From Deuterostichococcus epilithicus (Eukaryota > Chlorophyta > Trebouxiophyceae > Prasiolales > Stichococcaceae): 64,000 nt of DNA. The notes beneath the pieces are model-generated. The model made no database searches and was not told the origin of the DNA. It saw only the letters and a list, made by a program, of their open reading frames with translations. The position numbers and the translations under genes are program-made. Every line of letters begins with the position of its first letter. Position 1 is the stretch's first letter. Shown piece after piece: positions 24,701-36,302 of this stretch. The stretch spans positions 496,001 to 560,000 of the forward strand of contig JAVTLE010000023.1 in the NCBI GenBank assembly GCA_033439295.1, given 5' to 3'.

Positions 24701-26184
24701 TGACGCATCATGGTGGCATGCAGCTGGTCGTCCTTGGGCAATCCTGAAGTCTGTTTTGCCAAGGGCTCCGCAGCTGCATGATGGCCGCCAGGCTTATGCA
24801 CACTGACCGCTGGCCACCAGGAGCAGGCCCCCAGGTCGATGTTGCAGACAGCAATTGCAGGCGATAGCAAAAAGCATGTTGCCAGGCAGGTCCCCAAGCA
24901 GGCAAGGATCCGCCAAGTTGTCGAGCGGAGTCGGACACAATGCTGAACCAAAGCTTTTCACCGCCTTGTGCGACGTGCGCGGCAGTCCATCAAGACCCAA
25001 GGTTTCGATGCATAACCCCCACAAGCCAAGGCTCACCGAGTCGCTGACGGAGACAAAGTCTTCCTCCGCCTCCCGCAGCGCGCGCCGCAGCCCGCTGGTC
25101 GGCGCCTCCCGCAGCTGGATTCGGGCGCTGTCATACTGCCCGATGCCGACCAGGGTGCCGATGCGCCGCAGCTGCTGCTGGATTTGCTGCACATGTCAAA
25201 CAGCGAGGCAGGTCAGATGTCTCGGTTACGAGAGTATGCCCTGCGAGCCGGAGTCCTGTCGTAGTTCTCGACGCCGGCAAATGTGCCGATGCACCGCAGC
25301 CGCTGCTGCATGAAACCTTAAATGCAGGAAGATAAAAAGGCTTCCAGCTGCAGGTACTCTCATCGTCGGCAATATCCAGCCTGCCTGCCATGCTGCACCG
25401 CCCTGGTCGGATACTTAGATGAACCCTGTGCCCCATCTGCAGCGCGCTGCCTCTCAGCGGGCCATGGCGAGCCGCGGCTCCAGCATGAATGGTTGCGCGA
25501 GCAGGTGGCCAAGCCATGCTGACACAGCCAGCTGGAACCGGAAAAAGCATTTCAACTGGTGTGCGCGACCCACGAAGGCGCATCCAGCTGCAGCTCATGC
25601 TGCAACTGCATCCACCTCACACGAGGAGGGCCCTTGGATTGTGGCCTCCTCCTGGCAGGCCGGGGAGCTCGCAGCATGAGGACGCAATGCCCTGGCGACC
25701 CCGAAGCAGCTGCTCTGCCACTTCCACTTGATCATGCCTGGCGGTGTGCCTTCAGCCGACAGCGACCGAGCCTGCCGGAAGCTCGCACGGCGCTGCGGAA
25801 GAACCTTGTGTGCAGCACGCATTTCCAAGCGATGGATGCCACAACTGCACCTGCAATTTGTTGGCCTGCCGCTGCTGCGTAGTGGGCGCCAGCCCGCCGC
25901 CCTCTGCCGGCAGGTTGCCAGACTCCATGCGCTCAATGCCGCGCAGCACAGCAGGGTTGCCGGCAGCCGCCAGCGGGGGTCTGAATCCCGCCTGCGGCCC
26001 GCCGAACGCTGCCGGCGCCGTTCCCGGAACACCTGCTGCAGCCTCTGCCGTCGGCGGCAGGCACAGTGCCAGGGAGGCCGCGAGAGCGGCCAGCCCCAGC
26101 CGCGCCGCGGCGCCTGGCGCCTCCTGCTGCCGCGGTGCCGGCGGCGTCGAGCCGCTGTTGGCGCTGGACGGTCGCACCACCTGG
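24413..26184 (-). CDS. Putative thylakoid-lumen helical protein (5' exon not found)
   Basis: The exon 25851-26184 encodes a Pro/Gln-rich stretch, a hydrophobic Ala/Leu segment and an Ala-x-Ala-like site (LPPTAEA), the typical lumen transfer signal that follows a chloroplast transit peptide. It continues with AAGVPGTAPAAF and ANKLQ, joined in phase 0 to the exon 25037-25186 (QIQQQLRRIGTLVGIGQYDS and REAEEDFVSVSDS). The last exon 24413-24553 encodes MVKDTIGSIEQLDGALKRH through LAASK and TGA. The three parts suggest an all-helical bundle of the size of PsbQ/Psb27-like lumen proteins, but I cannot assign a family. A further exon may sit in the 24554-25036 intron. The N-terminal transit-peptide exon should lie between 26200 and 26370. 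Minus-strand neighbour of the CRM gene; both are organelle-directed. Confidence 0.65.
25200..25330 (-). repeat. Decayed copy of the IQQQLRRIG exon upstream of the real exon
   Basis: The 5' half of the 25037-25186 exon (gatgccgaccagggtgccga and following gcgccgcagctgctgct) is echoed at about 25250-25312 with gacgccggcaaatgtgccga and gcaccgcagccgctgct, including a similar end (gctgcatg versus gctgcacatg). The copy is frame-broken and lies in the preceding intron. Confidence 0.6.
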
Positions 26185-26369
26185 GCGCCGCACGGCACAT
26201 GACTTCATATCCGTCTACCAGTAACACCTGAGGCTCGACTGCTTGTCTAACTCTTCTCTTCTCACACACGCCTGCCAGGCAGCGTCGGGGGATGCTCAGG
26301 GTTCATGTTGTGTGCGCTTGCACAGGACAAGAGCAAAGCACCAATGCGCCTGGCATTGCCTTTGGGCCC

Positions 26370-26543
26370 TCAGGCCACATGTGCCGGCTGCGCAACTGCC
26401 ACAGCCAGCGCGGCACTCACATCGAAGGCCGGCGGCCGCGCCGCCATGACATCACGCTCCGCCCGCCGGATGCCAGCCACGCGCGACTTGCGCTCCTGCT
26501 GCTTCCTCTGTGTGAGCACGGCGAACATCTCCATCTCATCGGC

Positions 26544-26589
<46 letters not shown>

Positions 26590-27823
26590 GCCCAGTCTCG
26601 GCTGGCCACACACGGACGCTGGCAGACAAGCCAGAAATTGACATCTGCAAATAGAACTCCAGATGTTGCCGTTTTTCATGCTTTTGCAACTGCCAGTGTG
26701 TCAAGTCTCATCGCTGATGTTGACGGGTCAAGTGACGGTTTGTCTTTCAATTCTGAAACCCTTCCGAGAGCGCGTACCTCCTTTGGCGTGAGGCCGTCAT
26801 CATCTAACTGCCCATGCAGATGCCCCTCCGGCAGGCTGGACAGCGGCCGTGGCAGCGATTTGTCCCTGGGTGGCAAGCGGGGGCATGGCAGTTCAAGATC
26901 GGGCCTCAGATGTGCACAGGGACGTCAAAGGGCGTCCGAGTAAGGGCAGTTCAATAGCTCCCTGAGATACCTGAGCAGGTAAGGCTGGCTGAGATTTCGA
27001 CACGGCGGGTGGATGTCACATTGCGTGCACCAATGACGTTCATGCTCGTGGGCGCCTCAGCAAGTTGTGTACAAGAATGCTGCTTAAAAGGTTAGGTTGA
27101 GGCCCCCACCTGTAGAGGGTCAGCGTGAAACCCACGGTGTGCACCATGATGCTGTCGGTGCCGCTGGTGAGCGCATTCGCAACCTGGTCCATGTCCAGGT
27201 CGCAGCCGCCGCCCACCCGCACCTGCGGCAGGAGGCGCGCCAACTGAAAAGGTGCCAGCGCTACGACCCAATGAAAGTGTGGCACTCGTGGAAAGGACTG
27301 TCTGGCGGTGATGTTAGCCATGGGTTCCGAGCGAGTTCTTCACCCAGTCTGATCTCATCCATTGATCTCGATCATCCAGATGAGCCCTCACCTTGACGAG
27401 CTCGTTCCCGGCTAGGGCGTCGCCTAGGGACACAAGCGTGTTGCGCGTGATGCCGGCGCGCCCAATGGTCACCACTGTGATGTCCTTGCCCAGCTGCTGG
27501 CTGGCCTTGCGCCAGCTGTTCTTCTCCGTGCGACTGAGCTCCGGCTGGTAGCGCTCCCTGCCGCGCAGCTGGGGGAGGGCCGACTGCCGCTGCCGTGGTT
27601 GTGGCGGCGGCGGCGAGGCGTCGGAGGCAGTCTCAGCTATTGGTGCGGCAGCTCTGGGCCTGCCGCACGGCTGGTGCTTCCTGCCTTGACGCTGCAGAAG
27701 GGCCGTCTGCTGCGTCAAGCGACCGGCCTGCCGCAGGGAGACGGCAGGCGTGCCATGCAACTGTGTGCAGCAGCTGCAACCCGGCATCGCGGCCACGCGA
27801 CCCGCTGGCAGGCTGAACATCAT
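26370..27823 (-). CDS. CRM (CRS1-YhbY) domain RNA-binding protein, organelle-targeted
   Basis: CRM proteins bind RNA and act in group II intron splicing or ribosome maturation in plastids and mitochondria. Exon 1 (27392-27823) opens with a basic, acid-poor leader of about 70 residues typical of an organelle transit peptide, then the first half of the CRM fold: SWRKASQQLGK, VVTIGRAGITRNTL (the conserved GxxG-type loop) and DALAGNELVK. Exon 2 (27110-27222) carries the second half, ANALTSGTDSIMVHTVGFTL and TLYR. Exon 3 (26778-26865) joins in phase with DKSLPRPLSS and GLTPKE. Exon 4 starts near 26530 (MEMFAVLTQRKQQERKSRVA) and reads to a stop near 26370, or is spliced at the gtgagt after AFD (about 26428). 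The start could also be the Met at 27787. A single CRM domain makes it YhbY-like rather than a multi-CRM splicing factor. Confidence 0.8.
26545..26588. repeat. (CAG)n microsatellite at a CRM-gene acceptor
   Basis: About 14 CAG units on the plus strand, read as (CTG)n in the minus-strand CRM gene, directly before exon 4. The run may serve as the pyrimidine-rich part of the 3' splice site. Confidence 0.9.
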
Positions 27824-28099
27824 GGAAAAGCTTTATGTCTGCCGGGAGTGTACCTCAGAGGTTGGCAGTCGCAAAATGCGCAATTTGCTGAGTCGGCTCT
27901 GTTATAGGTGCACGTGCAGAGTCGGCAGTCTGAGGTTTGCGTCGCGAGACAGGGTCGGCTGCCCAATCATGCCGCCTCAAATTACATGCAGGCGCCGCTG
28001 ACGCCACTGGAGCTGCGGGTCAGGCGCCGAGACGCTCAGGTGGCCGTGTAGGCATCTGCTGCACCTTCAGGGCACGTGCAGTGCGCGCAGAGCGATCAC

Positions 28100-29866
28100 T
28101 CTTGAGCGCTGCCTTGGTGCAACGCAGGCCCGCGTTCGAAGAGCCTACAATGACCTGAACACCGCCATCGACGGCTGGAAGGTGCCGCCATGCACGCGCA
28201 GCGGCAGCTTGCCCGCATGCACCCTGCTTGCTCGACCGTGCTCTTTCCTGAGCTCGGCTGACAGGGTGGTGCTTGCATCGAGCAGAAGCCATTCGCCAAG
28301 ACTGCTGCCTCACATCACGTGCAGAAAGCGCATGATGCCGGGCTGACGGCGGCGACTGCGGCCAGCAACGCCTACCTGCAGCAATGGTGGGCTCCTGCCG
28401 CCATCCTCTCCCATGGATCGAAACCAAAAAAACATTTGATGTTTGCAGCAGAAGTAGTTGTTGGCAGCGTCACAGATTCGAAGGCTCGGTCCCCGCATGG
28501 CGACCATGGCCCGCACAGCGGTTCGGATTTGCAGCATCCCTGTACTTCAGCAGCTTGTGTCGTTCGTGCAGGTACATCCCGGCCATGCCCATGGGCGTCC
28601 TGACGCAGCTGCCTGGCCTCCAGAAGACTGCCGCCGCCAAGCTGCACAGCCAAGCGGTCGAGCAGCTTAAGGCTGTGCGGCACGCCGTGGGTGGTTGCCA
28701 GACCGCGGCGCGGCAGCTCAGGTGGGCATCTGCAATCTGTCGTGTACTGGGTTGACCTTCACCAGTCATGAGGGCATGCATGGATGCAGACGCACTGCAA
28801 TTGCACGGGATACCCAGTCTGGGTTGTCACTGAGTGCACGAGCGGAGCAGACCATGCGGTCAATGCACTGCAGGCAGACGGCAGACGGCCTGGAGCATGT
28901 CGATGGGGATGTGGGCGCCGTGCAGGCCGTTTTTTCAGCGCTGTCGCTGCCGCTCATCGGTGAGCGGTACATTATCTTGCTTCTGACGGGCAAATTCATT
29001 GCGCTCTGCCTTTGTCAGCAGGCCGCCCCGCGTCAGTCTCAAGTACATCTGAGTTATCTTCCGAGGAAAGTTTGGGATCTGCCTGCGCTGGATATGATGC
29101 GAAAGCTGCGGATGATGCGAAGGGATGCAGAAGCTCTTGCTGCGGTCATGTATGGCGCATGGTACTGGTCTGCGGCAGTTATGTCATGCCATCCGTGTGT
29201 GGTGCGCCGGCAGCGTCTGCATCCTTGCACCTGGCTGCGCAGCGCAGGAGGTGGCCCAGCTCGCGGCGGCGCATGAGGCCGAGCTCGAGGTGAAGGCGGA
29301 GGTTCTGGCGTGCCTGCAAGAGACCATAGGTGCCCCTTCCTGTCGTTCCTGAGGTGCAACTGTGTGTGCATTGCCATTTCGGATACTTTTTCTTGATGTG
29401 AAGCATTCCGAGTGAACATTCAGTCCATCCCTGGTATATAACTCCATACACACTGTCAAATGTGGTGTGTGTTGTAGATGTACAGTTGCTCACTCCGCTG
29501 CAGACGAGGCGCCTCCCAAGAACGGCAGCATCGCGGAACAGGACCGCAAGCGGCGTGCCCACATGCAGGTGTCCCTTACGCTTCCTTGCAAAAATGGAGC
29601 TAGAGTGCACTGGCGCGGTGCAAGCTTCCTGCTGTGTCGTTTGGCTGCTCCAGAATGCTGTATGTGACGCAAATCATCAAATACAGCATCCTTCGGTCTG
29701 ACAGCGCTTTGCTGCTGGAATGGGGCCGCTCCTCTATAGAGTCCGTCAGCGTGACGGTTGCATGCCGCAGGTGCTGCTGGCGGCATGGATGTTGCAGCCG
29801 AAGCTGGATGAGGCCGTCGCAGAGGGCACGCTTCAGATGCTGGCGGCGGAGATGAAGGGCTTCTGA
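28100..29866 (+). CDS. Small helical/coiled-coil protein (unassigned)
   Basis: Spliced exons: about 28100-28184 (QARVRRAYNDLNTAIDGWK), 28572-28721 (YIPAMPMGVLTQLPGLQKT, then a helix ending TAARQLR), about 28873-28954 (VQAVFSALSLPLI), 29249-29326 (EEVAQLAAAHEAELEVKAEV), 29502-29567 (a charged exon ending HMQ) and 29769-29866 (VLLAAWMLQPKLDEA, ending MKGF and TGA). The pattern of an N-terminal helix with a Trp, a middle 'LPGLQ..' helix, a Glu/Ala/Lys helix and a C-terminal W-x-x-QP-x-x-D motif loosely resembles the C1orf109/AIRIM family; that is a tentative reading from memory. No transmembrane segment or signal peptide is evident. The first exon lacks a nearby ATG, so an upstream 5' exon between 27.85 and 28.1 kb is likely. 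It is divergent from the CRM gene. Confidence 0.6.
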
Positions 29867-30744
29867 GGCTCCAGCGGTAGCACAGGGTAGAGCCAGCGAC
29901 ACCCTTCTTGCCACAGCAGGCGGCGCTCTGGCTGGCGGCCGAGGCGCAATGTTTGTCAGCGTCGAATGTGAACATGGCCAGGCGGATGTGCGCTGCGACA
30001 GAAACGTCCCATAGAGCTAGCAGTTGCAAGCCTGCCGCCGCTCCTGGAAGGAACACCGACTGTGTGGAGGACGATGGACTTCAATGCCTGGAACTGGCTC
30101 CAGTGCGCTTCCCGTGTGTGCCTTTCCGTTGCTCGAGTCAATTTTGCTGTGCGTGGGTGGGCCGCGGTGATCGCAAAGGCATTGATGGTGATGAACCGCC
30201 GAGCTTTCCAGCTGCCCGGGTGTGCCGTTGCCATCATTGATGCTAATCAAAAACAGCGAGCCGAGAGGATAATCTGGAATTGCACAGTATGGGCACTGAG
30301 GTTCTCGGCTGAGCATTCCTCCGGAACCAGATGTAGCGATGTTCTACACGACATGTGGGCACGCAGTTGCATTTTGCACAGAAACAAGTCCTCCATCAAC
30401 AAGCAGATCACTATCGTCGTCTGCCGCGAGCCTGCAGCGTCGCCTGCATCCAGAAAGGTTACCGATCTGACCCATGGCCTGCTGATCAGCCAGGCTGAGC
30501 GTCGCGTGGCTGTGCGGAGAGCTTGCAATAAGGCGACAGGTCGACTTGAAGGACTGTTCTGAGACACTGAGAGGCTCTGTGTTGTGCGAGCGACACCGCA
30601 CGCTGCAGCTGCGCCTTGCGCGGCAACTGAGGCGCATGCGGCGCTGTCAGCTCACTGGCGGTGACACTCGATTGACCCAGCAGCCCTCATCACATAGCGG
30701 AAAATACAGCACCTAAACGGAAGGAGTGTCAACAGTAACAGCGG
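29867..30744. other. Stretch without a recognised gene
   Basis: Spacer between two plus-strand genes. Short open frames on both strands lack splice sites in register and family motifs. Confidence 0.4.
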
Positions 30745-33700
30745 CAGGCGTCGAGGCCGCCCGGCACATGGGCGACCTCGCCAGCCTGCATGCCCAGGCG
30801 CGGCGCCTGATCCTGGCCCTGCGCAATGGCCTGGACCGGCTCGAGGCGCAGGAAGGGGTAAGACTTTGCATACATGTGTGCATTACTGATATTGAGTCAC
30901 ACGCGGCGACCGTCTAGCGATGGCGTGGCCGTCGGAGGCATTGCCGGCAGGGCTGCTGAATGCCATGCGATGGCAAAACGGGGTTCCTTGCGCAGATGCC
31001 GAGCGGCGCCGCAAACCCCGCGCTGGCCTGGGACATGCACCAGAAGCTCGCAGACCTGCAGGTGCACACGAGTCTCAGGTCAGGCGGGCTTTGCCGCATG
31101 CATTGCCGGGGCCCCACGGAGCCCGTCCGCCAACAAGGCGCACGGCATGCGGCGCAGTTCCTCATAGAGCCAGAACCGCTTGCTGTGAATGACACACACC
31201 ATGCTCCGCTGCATCAAGCACCACAGGGCCTCACACAGCGGCCGCTGCGCGTGGCTGTGACGGCGAGCTGTGGCGGCTGTGTGTCCACAAGCCCAATTCG
31301 CCTGACAGATGACCGCTGACCAGTCGTTGTGGTGGCTGTGCGCCGCAGAAGACGAGCAGGGAGATGGACGCGCTCTTTCGCATGCAGGCCATGGGCAGCG
31401 CCGCCGGCGGGCAGTTGCTCTGGAAGAGGCGAGTTGCGCTCATGCCAGGGGGCTTTGCAAATGTGCCGCGCGTCTCCCAGTTCTGCTGTCGTGAAGCCGG
31501 AGGCTGTCTGTGTCCGGAGGGTGCTCGCTCATGAGGTCGGCGCCAAAGCTGACCCCGCCAACTTGTCGACTGCGCATTTTGCAGCAAGTTGAAGCAGGTG
31601 GCGCAGGAAGCGGACTAGTGTGGCGTTGTCGAAGACTGCGCAAATGAAGCTGTTTAGGAAACGTTGGTGTCTGAATGGTTCCACATGAAGGCGGAGCAGG
31701 CAGCCGTGGCAGGGGACCCGCCTACAGCTGTCACTTGACTGGCATGCCTCGCTCAACGCAGCAGCACCTCTGAAACTGGGACCGCCCCTGGTCCCAGGAA
31801 GGTGGAGCAGGTGGCGGAGGAAGCAGACCACCTGCGGCTGTCGCTGGACCGGCATTTCTCGAGGGAGCGCAGGTGCGATTTTGGGAAGGGTCCTGTGAAG
31901 CAGATGTCAGGAGGGCCGCCTGGAAGCAATCTGCGCTCCCGCATTGGGGAGACCAGAGTGCACATGTCCCATATTGTGAAGAGTATGATACTGCGCTCCT
32001 GCTGACCCGCGGCGCCTGAGCCGCGCTGCTGCAGTCACTCTGTGCCTGTGCATGGCATCGGCCCGTCAAGCGCCAAGCAGCCTTACCAGGCTTCTGAGTT
32101 TCAGAATTCAATGTGTGGTATTGAAGGGGGTGATTTGCAGGTGAATTGCGGGCCATTGGGTGTCTTGGAGCTTGTGCTGCGCTGATGTGCGCAGTTTATT
32201 GGCAGGTGCACCTGTATGCCTGCTCGGTTGAGCTCGCCATCTGCTGCTCACACGCCTTCTGCCTTTCGCGCTGCAGGAGACACGCAGAGGAGGCAGACCG
32301 GACAGAGCTGCTGTCGCGGCGCTCAGGGGCGCCCGACTGGCGTTCCGAGGTGCGTCAAGTGAAAGCTGGAAAACTCCGACCCCAACATTCGAGGCGGCTT
32401 GCTGAGTCGTAATGCAACACCTGTAGCCCAGCCGTCGACGCACACAATCGAGCTCATGGGGCAGCAGCCGTCTCTCAAGCACCAAGTCAGGGAGCCTGCG
32501 ACAAGAGAGGGAAGCGGGATTGGAAGCATGCCCCGGTGGTCAGCTGACTGCTGTTGTGGTCCAAGCTGCGACCTGGCGCAGCAGCGCTGCAGATGAAGAT
32601 GCACTACCCCCTTTGGCAGAAACGCAGAGCATCGGCAACAGTCGCCCCGTGCTAGACGGGGCAAACCAGACTGGCATGTAACCTGCAAGGCCACACTTGA
32701 TGTCTGTCATCCTGCGTTTCTGCAGATGGAGGCGGAGGCGGCGGTGCGGTCGAGCGTCGGTACCAGCCGCCGCGTCCTGGACGAGGCGTTCCAGACGGGC
32801 ACCGCCATCCTTGGCTCCATGAGCGGTCAGCGGGACCGGCTCAAGGTGGGTGTCATGTCTTCTAGGCCCCTGCTGCTTTTCAAAATGGAGCTGAGATGCT
32901 TTGAAAAGGCTTCATGCATGGACACTGCCGTCTCAGGCTCCATGAGCGTCCAATGGAACCGGCTCAAGGCTGGTACTTTTTATTAAATGGGAATTTGTAC
33001 ACTTGCAACGGAGCTGGAAATCGCGGGACAAGCCTTGATCAGACAGATACAGCCATTCCTTCAGCGTCTTGACCGACCAGCGGAACCACCTGTAAGTGGG
33101 GTTCCTGGTTCTGGCACTCTGCCATTTTCCGAACGGAGCCGACTTGTTGCAGGGCAGGCCTTGAAGAGACGAGCACCGTAGTCCTGAGCGTCGGACCACG
33201 GTTAGCTGTATTGCTTCAATGTGCGGCACCTATGGCAAGGCATTGACATATATAGGATATCTAGAAACGAAGCAGACACAGTCCCTCGGGAGCTGGGACG
33301 AGCGGTGCAGGCCTCGCTGAGAGATTACCATCCCTTATGGACAGCCAGACACCAGGGAGCAGACGGACGGGGACTGGTGCACTCGACCGGGTCTGTGCTT
33401 AGATTCAGCGGTGACCGAGCGATGAGTGGTTAACTGCAGGCGGCGTAATGGTGATAAAATGCCGGGCTGAAGGCAGGCGGCACGGCTTCTTCTTTTCCTC
33501 AACGTCACGACACAAAGCATTTTTCTTTACCGAACACAGGCGGCGCAGCGGAAGGTGTTCGACGTCATCAACAGCGTGGGGCTGTCTGACTCGTTGCTGC
33601 GCGTCATCGACCGCCGGCAGCGCATGGACCGCTGGATCACTTACGGCGGCATGGTGCGTCCTGTGTTCTGGGGAACTGGCAGGTGTGGCCGGCTGTCAGT

Positions 33701-33916
33701 ATCTGCATTGCCGGGGTGTGCCGCGAGACGCCTTGAGGGGTTGCAAGGGATGCTGTGTCACGAATGCAGTACATAAATACATTGCGGGGCTCAGGCCAGG
33801 GCCGCCATGCTGCCGTCAACCCTTGGCGGCACAGATGGTGACGGCAACAACGTGCATGCGTACAGGGCCTGGTGACCTGCTTCCTCCTCGGCATGTGGTG
33901 GTGGCTGAGACGATGA
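30745..33916 (+). CDS. GOS1: Golgi Qb-SNARE GOS1/GOSR1 (GOS28-like)
   Basis: SNARE of the cis/medial Golgi that pairs in vesicle fusion for ER-Golgi and intra-Golgi transport. Exons: about 30745-30857 (LASLHAQARRLILALRNGLD, the N-terminal helix), 30996-31061, 31349-31428 (EMDALFRMQAMGSAAGG), 31798-31872 (QVAEEADHLRLSLDRHF), 32277-32349, 32726-32845 (SRRVLDEAFQTGTAILGSMS), 33540-33653 (KVFDVINSVGLSDSLLRVID, then ITYGGM) and 33866-33916, a short hydrophobic tail LVTCFLLGMWWWLRR and TGA. These match GOS1 in order: heptad SNARE motif, R/D-rich linker and C-terminal anchor. The anchor is only about 14 residues, short for the family. The intron after 31428 uses a GC donor (gag|gcgagt), forced by frame. 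The start is either in a missing upstream exon or the Met at 30768. Confidence 0.88.
31585..31760 (+). repeat. Two ghosts of the GOS1 VEQVAEEADHL exon
   Basis: The true exon (31798-31872, aaggtggagcaggtggcgg and on) is preceded in the same intron by two decayed copies, at about 31589-31625 (aagcaggtggcgcaggaagc) and 31686-31760 (aaggcggagcaggcagccgt to tgactggcatgcctcg). Both carry in-frame stops. Order and spacing suggest tandem duplication of exon plus flank. Confidence 0.75.
32918..32978 (+). repeat. Ghost of the GOS1 AILGSMSGQRDRLK exon end
   Basis: Bases 32804-32850 of the true exon and its donor (ggctccatgagcggtcagcg, then ggaccggctcaaggtggg) recur at about 32931-32978 as ggctccatgagcgtccaatg and gaaccggctcaaggctgg. 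The copy lies in the following intron and has lost the gt donor. Confidence 0.8.
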
Positions 33917-34768
33917 CGAACGTGCACTTTCAGTGCCAGTGAGCGGCAAGCCGGCTGAGCAGCCGGGCATTTCAAAGCAGGGTGGCCTGCAGCGCCACAG
34001 CTGGGACACATCATGTCCGGAGAACATTGCACTGGCCGACAGGCTTGCTTGTGTGAACTTTTTGGAATGGAGTACATGTGTGATGGTCCAACGTGTTTGC
34101 GGCCAAGCCTGGCGCCGCGCCACTATCCCTTATGGCCCGTCGAGCTGCGGGTAGATAGGTCCCAGATTCGAGGAAATAGGAAAAGTGAAGAGGAACATGG
34201 TTCTCTGGCTGATTACTTTTAGAGTGTCCCTCTTGAATCACTCGTCTCTTTGGGGTGTTGTATAAAGTAGGAAGGATGAGAGCATGGTTGCAGATCGCTT
34301 TCAAGCGAAATTGAAATTGCTTACCAATGCTCTATCTGCATGTATGCTGTTGCACCTGGCATGCTGTAGTACGAAACTCAAATGGTCCGCCCAGGGCGCC
34401 CACACACGAACAAGGGAAGGGGAAACCGCAACCGTTTATTTCTGCGATACCTGATCGAAACTTCACCATGATGTTTGCAATTGCATGCTGGCAATTGTCG
34501 ACACTGTCTTTTAATTCAGGTTCTGATGCAGATTCTGGCTCTAATGGGACGCTCGCTGGCAAAATTTCTCGGCGACAGTGCGTGCCGGTGGAAAATAGAG
34601 GTCAGTGTGCCGCCGGCGGTGGAAGTTGATGAGCCAGGCTGCCCGTGTGACAAGTCAGTAACCTGCAGGCAGGACAGACGTGCATCATTCAGGCATCGCA
34701 ACGACCATGGAATGCGCAGACAGATTTGTTGATGCACAAGTCCAAAACAAATCCAGAACAAGTCCAAA
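33917..34768. other. Stretch without a recognised gene
   Basis: 3' flank of GOS1. No coding segment with motif or splice support was seen on either strand. Confidence 0.4.
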
Positions 34769-35583
34769 TCAAGTCCGAGTCCACTGCCGCAACAGACTGA
34801 GTTTGAGCTCATCACACGTGGGGTACGCACAGCGGGTGAAGTACTGCATGTCCTCACCGTACGGCGTCGGCGGCTCAGCCTCAGGAGCGGACTCCGTAGA
34901 TGTAGTGGGAGTTGGTGCCGTGCGTGCATCACCGCCGCCGCCAACGTCCGCAAGTGATACGCGGGTGTTAGTCGCGCCAGACTCCAGCATGTGGGCCCGG
35001 CCTTAGATTGGCAGCAGAGGTCGTCAGCACTAGCAATCTGCTGGCATGCATGCCAAACGCAATCAGCAGACTCTACTATCTCATCTCTATATTTCCATTG
35101 TCTAAAATTGCATTGATTGCAGCCCGCATTAGTCGACCTGCGTCAAAATCATAGTTTCATCATCAATGAACCATCATCATCATCTGCCTGATGATCTGTG
35201 CTAATAATTGCAGCACGCTGTCACGGTCTTGACAAACCGAGAATGGTGTGCCTGCTTTGCCACAGTCTTTTCAACCTAGCAGCAGCAGTTCAAAACAAGA
35301 GGAACGCTGTGTGCTGATTCGGGGCGCTTTGGACTCCGTCTTACTGTCGTCGCACGATAGATCTTGCGTGATGCAAGCTTTACACTCACATGGCACTCTG
35401 ACCTTGCACATTCTAGCGGGGCCGAGCGGGTGAGCTTGGACAACGACCGAATGGAGCAAGGTTCATCGACTGGAGGACAGCAGCATAACTCGTGCAACTC
35501 ACCGCCGAAGCAGGGACTGCAGCAAACGCTGCAACAACGATCAGCAGCACCATCGCGATGGCAGAGAGCAGCTTGGCGGCCAT
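34769..35583 (-). CDS. Probable small secreted Cys-containing protein (divergent family member, partial model)
   Basis: The first exon, 35503-35583, encodes a classic 27-residue signal peptide (MAAKLLSAIAMVLLIVVAAF, then AAVPASA) ending in phase 0 before gtgagt, exactly as in the cysteine-rich gene at 36303. Downstream on the minus strand are small cysteine-bearing open pieces with plausible splice sites: CARSECH (about 35390-35412), DCGKAGTPFSVCQD (about 35232-35275), GCNQC (about 35105-35140) and an exon near 34800-34990 with a Pro/Thr-rich stretch and CAYPTC. These pieces are suggestive but I could not join all of them in one frame, so the 3' part may belong to another gene or be noise. 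It is divergent from the plus-strand gene, with a 720-base shared upstream region. Confidence 0.4.
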
Positions 35584-36302
35584 TTCCTACGGTGTATGGC
35601 GAGGCTTGGTGAGCTGGAGCCGCAGTAGAGAGTGGTAGAGCAAACAATGCGATCTGAGCACCAGCGAGATGCAAATTTGGGGGAGGGAGAATGAGCCTTT
35701 CGGATCTTTTGTGCCCGATTCTGGCGCTCATGCCCTGAGTCACACGAGACCTTGAATCTGCTCGGGAGATGAAGGAGTAATGCGGGATCCGGAACCTCCA
35801 ACCTCCTCGGCAAGAACGAACGTGTGGCACGCATAGCATCACTTCCATTGGAGGTATCGAGGAAACTTTCTGTCGTCTCTTATCGAGCTGACTCTACGCG
35901 GCAACTGGCCTATGTGATATTTATTCTTCGTGCGATCGGAAGTTATGCACCTGAGTGCTGCTGCAAAAGCCCCGTTCGGAAGCTCCGATGCTGCCACATT
36001 GCGAATTGCGATGGCGTGACCGCAGTGTGATTTATTGGTGGTTTCCGCCAGAAGTAGAAACCTCTTATTCCAGGCTGAAACGATTACAAACGCCTCGATT
36101 GGCGGTTTGATGTCCGAGGAGGATGAATGATCACAGGTCATTTGTCACACTTGTCAGGTGATCCGATCGCCGTCTTCGGATGGCGAGCGGGTCAGAAAGA
36201 ATCTCGTCACACGTATTCCAGCCACGCATTCCACATTACAACCATTCCGGCAACTGCATTGACATCACGTCTCGTCCACGACTGAACAGTTCCGTATACA
36301 CA

